From Castanea sativa (lineage: Eukaryota; Streptophyta; Magnoliopsida; Fagales; Fagaceae), in the NCBI RefSeq assembly GCF_040712315.1, contig NC_134020.1:47787751-47851750 (forward strand): DNA of 64,000 nucleotides, in the 5' to 3' direction. Position numbers and translations under genes: made by a program. Below the pieces are notes generated by a model. The model ran no database searches, was not told where the DNA came from, and worked only from the letters and a program-made list of their open reading frames with translations. This document shows, one piece after another, positions 12,938 through 27,900 of this stretch. The stretch's first letter is position 1. Each line of letters starts with the position of its first letter.

Positions 12938-15900
12938 GGGGCAGTTAGGATTAGGGATTACTTGATAAAATCAGTAGTCCTCTCATACATGCCACGTCCA
13001 ACATAATACCGTTCCTTTGATGGCAAAAAAAATAAACAAATGAATATAAAGAAAGCAAATGGAAACCACAAATCCAGGAGTCAAGAGTATAAATAAATTA
13101 CAAGAGAAGAGAAATAAAACCTGACGCATCCACTTCACAAAGCGTATTAAAGGCCAGCGATCACATTGATTAGTTAGAAGGTGGAAGGCAGGTATTCGCA
13201 TGAGGAAACTAATGAAAAACTGGATGCCAGCATAGATGCCGATTACAATATAATACAGTCTGAAAAGAACTGAATCTGCGTTGGGTTTACTCTCTTCCTG
13301 GAGAGCTTTCCTGTACAAGAGCACAAAGAACCAGAGAGGTTACCAATGACCAACAAAGAAATTAGTTGAGAAACAAAACCACCAAGCAATGTTGTGGAAG
13401 AAAAACTTACACATAAAGGACACATATGAAGACTGAAGCAACACCAAACCATATAAAACGGAGAAAAATTCGAGAAACAGCCATGCGTCGCGATGTAGAA
13501 TATGCACCATACATCATAAGAATGTCCAAAACACCTAAATGAACAAGTGGAACTTTAGAATTTAATAGTATTTTTAAGGTGGCAAACAATAAGGAAATAA
13601 CGTACATTAGTTTGGTACAATGTTGGTAAAAGCTTGCTTAAAGTGCCAAGCCTTAAGCTCTGTTTTCTCTTAAAGCAAAGCACCTTTAGAAAAGCACACT
13701 TTTTATTTTTTATTTTAAGAAAAAAATCACTTACAAAAGTTATCAATTTGGATGCTATTAATATGGTCCCTTAAATTGGTATACAAAGATCATTCTTATG
13801 GTGTGTATGATACACATAACCCACCTTCCAATCTCTGAGTAAAAATTTTAAAAGAAAACCAAAAAAAAAAAAAAAAGCCTAAGGGACCACACAATCACAC
13901 ACACAATAGTTTTGAGCTAGACCTACTTGAGTTGAAAGAAAGATTCAACATGAGATCAAGAACAAGGTAACTGGGAAGAGCGACCGGTTTAGGTTCAGGT
14001 TCCAGTTCACAACATACTCCCAATGAGGAGAGACCATTAATTTAGATAAGGAAGATGATAAGGGCTACATGACGACAATAATGATGAAAACATTTCTTGC
14101 TTATGTTGGCATATAAGTCCTTTTTGACGTAAGACTTAGCACCTAGGGTTCGTTGGAGTCAACAACACAACATAGGAAAATTTTCAAGGAAATTTTTATT
14201 TATAATCAAAACAATCCTTCTCCAAAGGACTACAATATTGTGCTTACATAGACTTATTAGAACTAAACCCTAATTCTAACTGACATATGAAAACCCTAAT
14301 TTTAATTGACTTAGGAAACCTAATCTAAATGACTAGCTAAATCTCAATAACTGAATTACAAAAATAACCTTGATTTTAGGAATTTAATAAAATACTAATA
14401 GCCCGAAGTTCATTAAAGTCAGCATTAGGCCATAGAATTTCAAGAGAAATTGTCCCTCTCCATAGGAGTACAATATTGTGCTTATATAGGCTTAGTAGTA
14501 ATACTAATTGACATAGGAAAACCCTAATTCAAATTCTAATTCTAATTGACTTAGGAAACCTAATCTAATGACTAGGGAAATCCCAATTATTGAATTACAA
14601 AAATAAACAATTCTCTAGGAATTTAACAAAATACTAATAACCTAAATAAACTACTAAGACCAAAAATATATAATGGACTCAAGATTTAAAATAAATAGTA
14701 CTTTACGCTTCCCATATCAATATTTTAATTCAACCATGTAACTCATTTTGATAGCAGTTGTGTATATTTTCTAAAGCACAATAAAACTATATACAAAAAA
14801 TGTTAAATTTGAATTTATATCATTAGTTGATTACTTAATTGTCATATCATCCATTAACTACTGTCTTCAAATTCACTTCATTATTTCTTATAAATGTAAG
14901 CTTTATTTCAATCAAACGGGTGCTTGTACTTTGCTCTTTGCACTCTGCGCCTTGGGCCCAAAAGGCCTTTCAGCTTAAGTGCACTTGTCACTTTCACCAA
15001 CGCTATTTATGTACAACTTAAGAGGACTAACAAAACAAATCACCCACAACATATTTTGCATAAAGAGAAACTTACTCTCAAAGAACTTCATCACCACAAA
15101 TGTTGGACCAACACTAAGAACTTCCCGTAACATTTTGGCATTAAAATGTCGATCATTGAATGCAAGGATTGTGAGAGCCTGAAATATATATATATATATA
15201 TATAAAGGAAAATATGTTAAAGAAAACAGTCTGTGCATTGTCATAAATAACAGTTGCTTTTAACCGAACTATTCATCAATAGATAAAAGAAGAAAATCAA
15301 AATTCAAAATGTTGTTGAATAAGAAAAGGACCAGGATGAGGAATTGGTAGCAATAAGAAAGGTGAGAGGAAGAATATTTTGCATTACAAGTAATATACGC
15401 CCAAATATTTCCTAGTGAGTAGGAAACAATGTAAGGGGTGGTAGAGAATTTTATAGAAAACAAAAACAAAAATTAATAACAATGGGGATTTGAAAATTAA
15501 ACGCAAGAGTTTGCAGGGTATTGACGGCAATCTCAGCAAGTTAACAAATGTTTCAGTTCACAAAAGAGAGATTATGTATTGAAATTGAGTATTCAATATG
15601 GACATGCAAACCTGAAACATCATAGCAAGAAAGATCCAGAGTCGGTGAAAACTATGATAAAGATGAAGAAATGTCCGGTGCTCAACAAATGAAGTTTTCC
15701 CACGTCGCAGACTTCCACTACATGCAAGCATGTTCTGTAACAAAAGGAGCATAAAAATTATGCAAAGAAATTCACAAGGCACAATAAGATACTAAAAATT
15801 TAAATCCTAAGGGTTCAACTCGTATTGAGACTAAAATTCAAATTCCAAAAGCAAAATTACCGAAAGCAAGATAGAATTAACTTCTAATTTGTGGGCACAA

Positions 15901-18900
15901 GCATGTGTTCCTCCCTCTCTTCAATAAAACCACATCAAAAAACTTAACTTTTTTTTGTATAAATGATTTTATTCAATAAAAATTACCTCTTGAACAACAG
16001 AAAAAACAAGATATCCTAAGAATTGCAATCAAAGAATTACAAATAAATGAAAGCGATTCAAAACTGCCATTAAGACTGAAGATAGTCAACAAATCCCTTA
16101 ACTATTATTATGAAATTCCCCCTCAAATGTCATAAAAATAGTCAACCAATTCCCAACCATTAAAACAATTAGATCAGCTAACCTTTGATCTCCGTTGTGG
16201 CTTCTGGAAAAATGACGAAGTTTTACGCCATGGCCAACTAAGTTCAAAGCAATTAAGTGACCTGACCAGAAATTTATAAATAAATAAATAAAATTTTCTT
16301 AAAAAAAATGGAATTAAGGTCTGCCATAAAGATATAAAAAAAAAAATTATGTAACAAAAATGTTTCAAGAATCACACCAGAAGTACTCATTAAAATCATC
16401 ATAGTTTCTCCAGGAAGAATGAGGCGCTCGTCCATTATCATTGTTAGCAGCTTCCTGTGCAAATTTGCGCACAAGTCAACAACAAAACACTGAAATTGGA
16501 GAAAATATCCATGACAAGACAAGTTCACCCACTAAAGACATATATTCTTGAAGTACCAAGATTTCAAACAACAATCACCAGCCTATATAACAAAAGCTTT
16601 CAACAGATTAAGTTGAGGCAAAATGAACATCAGGAATCTGCTTTCAACTCCTTGGAAACAATAAAATAAATACTGATCGATATATAGGTCAAAATCTTAA
16701 AATCATGCGCGACACTACAAATCTTACTACATCACTAAGGGAACAAACTCTGATAGCTCAATGAAAGCCTCAAACACCTTAAAACAGTCAATCTCACCTT
16801 TATCCCATTCCAAGATCTTAAACTAACCCACTCAATCATAAACCCTAAAGCTTAAAGGCTTTAGCCCAATGATATCTATCAAAGAAAGATCTAATCAAGC
16901 ATAAAGCATTGTCCAACATCATCATCCCACAATGCAGTCCCTCCGTCCCACACACACCAGGTTACTAAATGCATAGCAAACAACGTAATATCAAATTTTT
17001 ATGTTAACAAAAAGAATAAAAAGATACATACCGCAGAGACAACCTCATACAAAGGAGAGATGACTTGATCAAGAAATGACACACCATTTTCAGAATTGCA
17101 ACTCATAGCTGGCTGTGCAATCTGCTGCCTCAAAATCTCATCCATTTCCCTTGCCATCTGGACATGAAATTCAAGAGTAAAAGAATGAGTGAAGTAAGGT
17201 GAAAAAGGTACGTAGAAATTTGAAGAAAAGTGAAAAGACATGTGTCATAAATTTCAAATAACATAATCTATAAAATGGTAAACCACAGACTAGTTTGGAT
17301 AACAAGAAGAAGCAAAAGAAGGGTTAAAAAAGAGAAAAAAGCAACTAAAGATACAAACTTAGAACCAAGTAATTGATATTTCACAGCAGAGATGCATGGA
17401 AAAACCGTGAGACACTGAATTTAATTTATCTTAAAATCCCCACCCCCAAAACAACAAAAATAAGCAGCCCTGTAAAAATTCAATGCCAGTGACTGCCTAC
17501 ACAAGTGACTGCACTAAATTTTAAGTTCCTGCACAAGACTAGAGACTTGGACCAACTTTTAAAGAGGAAAAAAGAGAAAACTCAGACAATTATTTACATA
17601 AAGTTCAGCAAATATACAAAACATTAAAATAATAACAATAATTTTAAATAATAATAAAAAGATGCTTAAATTGCATAAAATTAGTTGCCCTGAAACCGTG
17701 GAAGAAACACTAGAAATCTGGACCAACTTTCGAGTGTGTGTGTTGGGTTTTTTTTTTTTTCTGTTGGCCAGGGGGAAAGGACGACTCCCTCAATAGAAAA
17801 CAATCAGCAAGCTAGGCTAAAATATTAAAAACAAGAGCTTAATACTAAGCCAACAAGAAATTTTGTGTTGGGGTTTTGGGGAGGAAGAAAAACTCCAAAA
17901 GACAGCAATCAACAAGCAAGGCTAGAATATTAAAAACAAAAGTTTAATAATAAGTCCAACAAGAAATTTAATGAATCAATCACTCCTGGATTAACTTACA
18001 TGATGAAATATGTAGCACAAACATTCTGGAAGAAATCTAATGTTGGCTGCTTCGCCCCATATCAGAAAGTACAAAGAAACAAATAGTAATTTCTTTTCCT
18101 TGTTAACAGCTTCCAAGCTGCAAAAAAACCATATTCATTCCGTAACTCTCAATCACCAAATATCATTAACAAGAATTAATTCATTTAAGAGCCACAAGGA
18201 GTAACAAATATATTTTAAGAATCTATACCTGCTCCAAACTGGCTGGATGCACAAGTAGTTACACCATTTAATGTAATTGTCAAGGGACTTAAGAAATACC
18301 TCCTGCACAGCAGCCTCATCCAATATCTGAAGCAAAACCAAGGAAAATATCATGATTTTATGGATAAAAATGTCTATAAAGATAATAATAAATAAACAAT
18401 TCGACCAACCAACAATAAAGAAAAATACCAAACTGTAATATATGCCATCTATTTCACATACATAGAAACTCCACAATTTACATTTATGTTACAAGATAGT
18501 AAAACTTCAGAATACTGCTTTAAGGCCTTAAGACAAAAGGGGGTCAACTTGCCTTACGGACCTCAAGTTATAATAAAAAATCAGAGAACCATTTACCAAC
18601 ACTGAGAACCAAACTGTCATAATACACATGAATCCAATTGCAAGTTTCCTTATTCATATCGCTCTTCATTGTCAAGTTTTCCCTCTTCCACTTCTTAACC
18701 TTCTTGCAATTTTGCAAACAAATTTTTAAGAATAAAGTTTTATTTTTCCCATTGTGTATTCTTTTGGGGTTTCCTCTGGTGTACTTATCATATACTTCAG
18801 TGCATGCACTTGCATTTTTTCAGGACTATCGCTAATACTAAAAAATAAAAAAGTAAGTACATTCTCAATTTCCAAAGAGTCGTAGAAAGATCCATGGAAG

Positions 18901-21900
18901 CTATATGCCTCCTCTAGGTAATTAATGAACATCTAATACAGCATCCCTAATCAATGCAATTATTTGACAAGAAAGATTTGAGATTTACCGGTTCAGATTC
19001 TTCAGGAATACCAAGCCGAGATTGCTCATTTGCAAGGAGATGAATTATATGTTCCCGCTGGTTAGAAACATTGTCCTTCTGATAACCATAAACTTCAAGC
19101 ATTAGATGCAAGAACAACTTATAAGAGTACAAAACCAAATATATTAATATAACAAACAAAGACAAGGAGAATTTCCAAACCCAAGACATGGACATAAGAG
19201 GAAGAAGACCATGAAAAAGGGGGAACCTTCCCTAACTGTATAACATTATACACCCAACAACCAAAACTCTACAACAACAGCAATAACAATAATCATAAAT
19301 ATATAAATAATACACTTTCCAAAAACCTTATTGGCAGACTCTAACTGAAAGATCAAACTCAAGATTTGCACTCTAAATGTGCCCATTCACAAGGAAAAGA
19401 CTAACATTCTGTGCAACCAGCATTCAGAACCAAAAGAATTCACATGCAAAAGGAAACTCAAAAATCCAGTAATAATCATGAGCCTCCAATCCACAAGAAC
19501 ACAGCTGACTTGTACATATGAATCACCATTGGAGGCTGATAATTCGCCTCATGGAATGGGTTCCAAAAGTCACGTGAACTGCCTTTCCAGACAAAAAGGC
19601 TTCTACTCCCAAAAAAGTAACCCAGATTAAGAACTGATTTGACACTAAACTCATTTTGATATAACCTTGAAACTTTTCAGGATTCAACTCCATCCAATGT
19701 CACAAAACCCCCAGATGATAGAAAAAAGAAATCACATCAAAAACAGCAGCAAGACACCTAATCCATGTATGCATCACATAGAAAAGCCCCACCAACATAA
19801 CACAGCCCAAAGGCTTGGTCCATGAGGCAAAGACACCTATTACTATACAAATATTTCAACCAAGTACAGACCTGAAATCCAAATGTATAGTGCAGAAAAT
19901 CAAGCATATCAGAATTCCTTGTTGCAGGAATAGGAAAATCCACAGGCAATTTTGCTAGACCCCTGTGATACTTTAAAGCTGACACTGCTGCTTTCACCTG
20001 GAATTAGTTCCTTATGTTAATAAATGGCAGAAGTCACCAAAAATGAACTTGAGACTTACACATTAGGCAAAAAACTAACCTCGGACATATTCTCAATGAC
20101 ATTTGTCAAGGTATGGCCATCCAACGGGATAATGTTATAAGCCATTAAATCTTCTGTCATTTCTGCATCAGCTTCCATCACCCGTTTAAGCTGCAGAGGA
20201 AAGCAATCATATATAAAGGCACATAAAAATCAACCCAAAGGGTACCACAATTTGCCAGGAACCAAAAATCATGAAGTGGAGATCACTAATTCAAATTTCC
20301 CATTCCTCCTCCCCTCGGGGTCAAAAACTCAAAAAAAAAAAAGTCACATTAAAATCAGATAAGATAATTATGTTATATGCTTATAAACATATTTATAGTG
20401 ATTTTTATGAACATAAAGGCTGTAACAAATACCAAAGAAAAATAAGAATCACATGGTAGAAGTCAAAGCAAAAACAAAAATTGTATCTAAAGGAGTCCCA
20501 CCTGTTAGTATGTTATACAATAACAATACAACATGTTATCAAATGATATTACACAAGGAACCCCCTGTTAAATAAGATAATTATCAGATCATATTAAGAT
20601 AATTATATTATTAACATATCAGCATACTTCTAGTGATCTTTATGAACATAGAGGATGCAACAAACACCACAGAAAAATAACAATCACAAAGTAGAAGTCA
20701 AAGCAAGAACAATAATTGTATCTAACAGGAGTCCCACCTGTTAGTTTGTTACACAACAAAATTACAACATGCTACCAAATGATCTTACACGAGGGACCCC
20801 CCTGGTCAACCTCAATTTATTACGATTTGCTCACATTAACACCTCAAAAAACAAGAGTCTAGTGTTATCCCCATCAACATAAAGAAAGGAAGAAACCCTC
20901 CAAGAAACCAACATTACTGTCCATCTAATCAGCACTTCTTCTTTCTAGAGGTGTTCACAGGTCAGTTGGGCTCAAGTAAACCACCACTTGACCAATCCAG
21001 TCAGGGCCGTCAGGTGAAGGTTGCCTTCACCCACTGCCGACCGACAACTCCAGTGCAACCACCTGTGAACTATCAGATGGATGGTCAGGTGTTGGTCAAG
21101 TCTCAGATTGTTGAGAATATGATTTTTTTCTCTCATTTTCTACCATTTTTTCACAATCCAAACAGATTAAGGAAAATAAATTTACTAAGAGGTTCAAATT
21201 AAAATTTATCAAAAATAAAAAGAAGTTCAGACAACCAAGACAATAAAGACAAACATAAAATTTGAGAATTAAGCAATAATACTAGAAGACTTAGATCATT
21301 TGGTTGCCTAGAAAACGAAAGAAATTGCAAGAAAGAAAGTCAACCAACACATTACAATTTACAAAACATAGGCCATATCTACACATGTGATTCAATGGGT
21401 AGAATATATATCAATGTTTCTGGGGCGACCACAACCCAGATCTATGGCAATACACAACTGAGAAGATGTCCAACCTCTTCAGGAATTTCCTTAGTCAACT
21501 GTTCCAGCACTGTCCCTAAAACTTTTAAAGTTGCAAATACTCTTTTCCTTTTAACTGTTTTCCGTTCCAACCTGAAATTGAGAATTAGTAAGTCACAAGA
21601 ACAATATGGAAAACAGAGGAAGGAAAAACATGATTTTCAGCATTATAGAATCATGAGCTGCAAAACAAACATATATGGATATAAACTAAAAGAATCAATA
21701 TGTATAAAAGATAGGCCTTGGAGTCAGAGAAATGGGTTATGAGTAGCAAACAAGGAAATGAAGAGAGGGTGGGGGGGGTACTCTTTGGCATATAGCACAT
21801 CCTGTATCAGTCAATTCACAATGGACATGTTAAAAACTGAGTACAACAAAGAACAAACAATCATATACTTAACTCTAAATGCCCAACATAATACTGCTTG

Positions 21901-24900
21901 TGCAGCTTCACAAGTAATCAAATTCATTGAAAAAGGGCAAAAGAGGCGCAACCCTAGTACATGGGAAGTATACAAAGGATCTGCCAAAAGAAAATTACAA
22001 AATAAATTATCTAAGATTCTTAAGATCCAAGAACCCAAATAAGTTAGACGTAGAGAAAGACTAATTCTACAGCTTCTACAAGAGCTAAGGGAAAAAACCT
22101 ATGGTTCACATTCATCGAACCAGGAGATGGGTTTTCAGAATGAATTTTTGTTCATTTCCATTTTTTCTCCTTCTCTTTTTTCGAAGAGGGGTTTGTATAT
22201 AACCATATATGTTGACAAGAAGAATAATTTGTTAAGAAACTTTTAATAATGCAAGGGAGGAGTTTTCTAGTTAACTACAGTAGTTCCTCCTGGTTGTTCT
22301 TCATAGCATTCAAACCGTTTCAAAAACTTATTCATAACAAACGGAATTCAATACTACTATTTACAAGGAAGCAGTAGATGTAGATAATCGACATAAACAT
22401 ATATATATAAACGAACACACACATATTTTCATTTTTCACAAGGACTTTCTGTTCATTTTCATTTTTCTCCTCTCTCTCTCTCTCTCTTTTTTTTTTTTTT
22501 TTTTTTTTTTGAAGAGCATGGTTATTCAGGTTTGTATATATGTTAATTCGTTAAGAAACTTTTTTCATATATTAGCAAGAAAAATTATATTAAGAGAAAA
22601 CAGCTACATTAAAGAAATGAAGTAGGAAGAGAAGATATGTACAAGCAACAAAAAAGAAAACAGAAAATTATGTACAAGAAGAAAGGGAATCTAAAAACAG
22701 CAGAATGGATTCCCTAGAGGAAAATCCCCATGCATGAGACCAATCAAACAAGGTTCCTGCAAATAAAGCTAGGAGTTTATCCCTAGTAAGCACCAAATCT
22801 TCAAATATGTGATTATTTCAATCCCTCCAAATAATCCACATCACACAATGTGGTACAAAATTCCAAATATTCGAAGAGTGCTTTCCCAACCAGTTTCTCC
22901 AATCAACCAATAAATCAATAACCCTCTTGGGTAAAACCCAAGTAACATCAAACGATCTAAAAGCAAAACTCCATAACCGAGAAACCTCCCCACAATGCAA
23001 CAAGAGCTGATCAACACTCTCCCCACTACACCGACAGAGGCAGCAACAATAATAGTAGAGCCCCTTTATCCTCAAATAATCACCTATGAGAATCTTCCCC
23101 CATGCAGCTGTCCAAACAATAAAGACACATCATGGAGCCTTCACGCCCCAAATGTTTTTCCTTGGAAAAGTAATAGAGCTAGATCCCCTCAAAGCACCAT
23201 GCATAAATGGACTTTTTTTTATCGCATAGGCAAACCACTCATATCAGTTGCACATCGTAGAGCATACTATACAACAATCCTCACTGTTAATCAAATTCCT
23301 ACGAGCAACTAATCCCATCCATCATAACCAATTACCGGATAATCTAGGGGCTGTTCACTGCTAATGGACTAAGCAATTTATCCTCATGCAAGAGGCAAAG
23401 CACCATAAAAGGATTATATGTCAAAATCCCACTTCAACCTCAAACACCAACTCATCCTATCCCTATCCTTAATTAAAGGGTTTTGTGACTCCAAGATGTG
23501 ACAAAAGGCCCCACCAACTCCATCTCCCAATCTTTCAAACCACAATGGAACCATACATCCGAACTCCACCCTTCCTCCACAGTATGACTCACCAAACCAA
23601 TTCAACAATGCCAGCGAGGTATTGTCTAGTAAACTACGTAGTTCATACCATTCAAACTGATTCAAATACCTTTTCTATGGGTAAAAATCAACTTTAATGA
23701 TTGAAAAAAACATGCTATCCCCCAAGTACACAGGAAGTGTACCACAAGGGCAAACCAATTCAAATACTTATTTATATCAAATTGCATTCAGTACTAAAAT
23801 TTACTAAGAAGCAGTAGATGTTGGCACACGCACATGCACATGCACACACACATATATGCAAGCATGTATATGTGTATTTTCAAAGTTTAACATATGGCTT
23901 TTTATATGCCATATTAAACACTTCCAATGAATCTCTATATCATTTCAATTTTTCAGGTATATATTTTGTGTTTCAAATTAAAATGATGTGCATTGACCAA
24001 AACTGATAAATATCATGAATATCATATCATATCATATATGTTGCAACCAGATCTGGAATCAAAAATTATGACAGATGTTGTCAAATGTCCACAATGAGGA
24101 CACCTTTAACAGGAAAAAGAAAAAAAAAATACAACTAAAAGCTAAATATTCAAAGAGAGGTGAAAGTGACTATTAGCAAGGTTTTCAAAGAGAAGTGAAA
24201 ATGACCTTTTGGTCAAATGGCATTTACCAATGTTTTCAACAAAGATATCCAAAGTTCAAACCACCCTCCCCCACTAAAAATCTATCAAAAAAAATTTTCA
24301 AATGCAGGGATTCAGGACAAGATATATTTACATTCAAAGAGAAGTAGGAAAAAGAATAGTTCAAGAGCATAGCTTAATTTTATATGATTAATATGTTTAT
24401 TTGCTAGTTCAGAAACATACTCGCCAAGGTTTCCACTGAAAGCACCAGACTCCCTCAACTTTATTTCTTCCTCTCGTAGCTTGTCTACACTATTATTCTC
24501 TCTATACAGTTTGTAAAACTCTTGCAAGCGCTCAATGTCTCGACTTCTATCTATGGTTCCAACCTCCTTCTTGGCCAGTTTTTGCTGAAAAATTGCCCAA
24601 AGAGACCAAATATTGCACATTACATTAAAATTAATATACAAGTCCCACAATAACAGAATTGCTAGTAAAGGTTAAAGTTCCAAATTTAAGAACAAAGTAA
24701 AAACCTAACATCTTCAAAATATGCTAAGAACAATGGAATTTGCAATCTCTAATAGCCTCTGTACATTTGTACAATGAACAGATACAAGCATAATATGTGA
24801 GTGTGCATCCATAAATTAATGATTTACACGTGGATTCTCCATCAAATTCCAAAAGAAAGATGAACAAATATAGTGTCCAAACTCAGTCAAAATTTTGAAT

Positions 24901-27900
24901 ATCTAACATCATTTTTTCTCCAAGTAATATCTAAGAAAATTTATTCAATATGTTAATCACTGATATGCAAAAGGTGAGATAAAGGACTAGTGCTATTGCC
25001 ACATGCACAAACATACAAGTCTACCCACAAAATTTACAGCTTCTTGCCCATAATGCAAAAAGTTAGTTGTCAAAAACAAAATTTACCATTGCAAACTAAA
25101 CGCATACCTTGATGACTGACATCAGTCCTGTCTTGAATTGTAAGACACCTCTTCCTTCACTATTAGGATCCAGATTTTGAGCCAGTGAATAAGCATGCTC
25201 ACATACTGCAGATAACCAACAGAAACTTAGCAACTTCATACATATCTAAAGGTTTCCATGAACATTATAGAACATATTTAACACACAAAACAATAAGCCA
25301 GATAAAATAGGTAGTCCAAAGAAAAAACAAATAAAATATTTGCTGTTTGATTGCACAAACAAAGGCAGAATAGCTGCTTCACAAGAGATTCCATCCAATC
25401 TAGTGCCCCAAGTTTGTACCCCATTTTTCCCATCAAAATTTCAGCATTAACAAAAACCAACCACCTTTCCCTTCGGGGCCTCACCATCACTGCATCGCCA
25501 CCAGCCCCAGCCACAACCAGATCTGGAATCAAGAGTTATGATAGAGGTGGCCAAATGTCCACGATGGTTTTGGGCTTGTAGATCCAAGGACCAGTGGAAA
25601 CTTGGACCGATGCTGGTATTTAACTTATTTGGTTGGCATTTGCAAATAGAGAGATCAGTTTTGCATAAGGAGAAAGTGATGGTAGCAGAGTTACATTATA
25701 TGGGATTAGGAATCTGGGTGGTGATGTGCAGTTCAAGGATGAGGTCATGGTGCATGATAAAAGTGATCAAGGTTGATAACCCTAGTGATAGGCAGCACTG
25801 TGGTAACAATGATGATGAGGAACAGGATTTGATGGTTATTCTCTTTGTTCTAATAAGTGATATCACATGAAGGTCCAAATTCCTCTGTACATGAAGAAGT
25901 CTTTCACAATAAAATTTCTTATCCAAAAAACAATTGTGATAATGTCACGAACAAGCATGCTTGAAGGCCAAAACTGTTCATAATTATGGTCTGAAAGCAA
26001 TGTTGGGCCTACTTTGAACCTTATAAAGTTTCAGTCTAGTTAACACAGGTCCTACTGCAATGTTTCTTCACTTTATTTATGTTGTTGGTTTATTTAATTT
26101 CGATTTTCTTTGATTTGAGGAGTAATTTTACCCACACTTGACACACAATGTGAGATGTGAGAAGTGCTCAGAAAAACAAGCTTGGAGGCCAAAGTTACTT
26201 AAGATTATGGTCTAAATCTGGAGCCCAGTTCGAATCTAAAGAAATCTTAGACTAGTCAGTATAAGTCCTATATTATCTTTCCATACTTTAAGTGCATTGC
26301 TCATTTATAAAAGTTTTGGAACAACTGTGCTCTTTCTTGAGAATTGTTCAATTCAACCAAAACTCAACATGTTATGCCAAGGAAAGCCTGTGCAATGCTC
26401 AGCAGATCTAGGTGCGAGCCTAGCATCAATCCTTCTACTAATTCTTGCCTTCTTATTTTCTGCAAGTAATCCACTGTCTTATCAATAATGAAAAACTTTA
26501 TTTTTTTATATTAAAAAAAGGGCTAAAAATACAGGCTATCCTCTGGGTACACAGGCAGTGTACCGAGTGAGGCTAGATAAACAACAAGAACATAAATCTA
26601 AGAGCTCAATAAGAGAAGAGAAGACAAGTAATCCACATTTTAAACCAGCAAGCAGACTTGGTTTTCACCTATCAAATCCTAACTCAATCTACCATTAGCT
26701 AATAACCAAAACCTCAATCCTCTATTTTTCCCCACAATTAACAACCCTAAAATTATAAATTCTTCAAGCAACTTAAATCCCATCAAGATTCAAATAGCCT
26801 GGTTGTAGGAACACTGAATCTAAATGTTTTTTTCCCAATATTTAACACCGGACTCATCCTAAGAAGCTCTTTCCAAATACCCCATATTGGTTTGGTACCA
26901 TTTTCAGCAATAGAATGTCTGCCCAGTTTCAATGCTTAAAGGTTGGAAGCAACTCTAATTGTCTAAGGGAGGTAGACTCACTTTGATTTAAAATAACAAT
27001 CCAATTTACCAACATATTTCTTGTCTTTGTTTCCTATTCCTGCAAATGTACCTAATTGTATGTAAAGGCCACGAGTTTTTTTTTTTTTTTTTTTGAAAGG
27101 TGTGGGGGGGAGGTGTTAGAGGAGAACTCTAAATTTTTTAATTGGGACAAAATTTGCAAACCCTACCAAAGTGGGCTGGCTGTTAAGAGCTTGAGACCGT
27201 TTGGTAAGGCCTTATTGAGGAAGTGGCTATTGCGGTTTGGTAGGGAGAGAGAGGCTTTATGGAAGCAAGGTCAGTTGCCCATAAGTTCTACTCGGTAAAG
27301 GCAAGTCCAACAAGCTCTTCTTTAGAAAGGTTAACTACATTATCTTTTTTTTTTTTAGGTAAGGTTACCTACGTTATCAAAAAATACAATAATATAATAA
27401 GGAAGCCTACCTATCTGATCTTCTCCTCCCCCAACATAGGAGGCTAAAAAAAATTGCACCATCTCCAACCAGTGTTGTTAAAAGCGCTAAGTGCACTTAA
27501 GCACAAAGGCATCCAAGAGCCTAGGTGCAAAGCACAAGTGCACGCCTGATCGATGTGAAGCGCACATTTAAAATAATAAATTTTAACAAAATTATTAATG
27601 GTCAATACAACAATCAAGTGATCAGTTAATATCTTTTTTGATAGGTAATAGATATTTTTATTAAAAAAAGTATGTCATGTCCACAATGATAAACATAATG
27701 TACTAAAAACAAATACAAACAAATCAAATAGAAATAGAACACACGAAATGAAAAATGGAAATACATTGTGTAAAACCCCAAAGTCGAGACCACCCAAACA
27801 ATGTCCCAACTAGCAAAGACTTCAAAAAATCAATAGATTTCTCAACATCCTCAAAAGTGCGTGTATTTCGTTCCCTCCAAATTAGCCACATCAAACACGC

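Larger units (their letters stand above)
22135..23830. repeat. Direct duplication of ~300 bp, second copy split by LINE K
   Basis: Copy 1 (about 22135-22440) contains TTCATTTCCATTTTTTCTCC, TTGTTAAGAAACTTTT and AAGGAAGCAGTAGATGT. The same blocks recur in order at 22450-22570 and 23620-23825, separated by LINE K and a short LINE tail. Confidence 0.6.

Noticed and set aside
12797..13006. 69-codon frame with a long ERERER stretch
   Set aside because: It is the translation of a (GA)n microsatellite running into a CALS9 exon on the opposite strand.
25538..25870. Possible Ty1-copia RNase H remnant
   Set aside because: A few residues hint at it, but no catalytic motif can be placed and no LTR is nearby.
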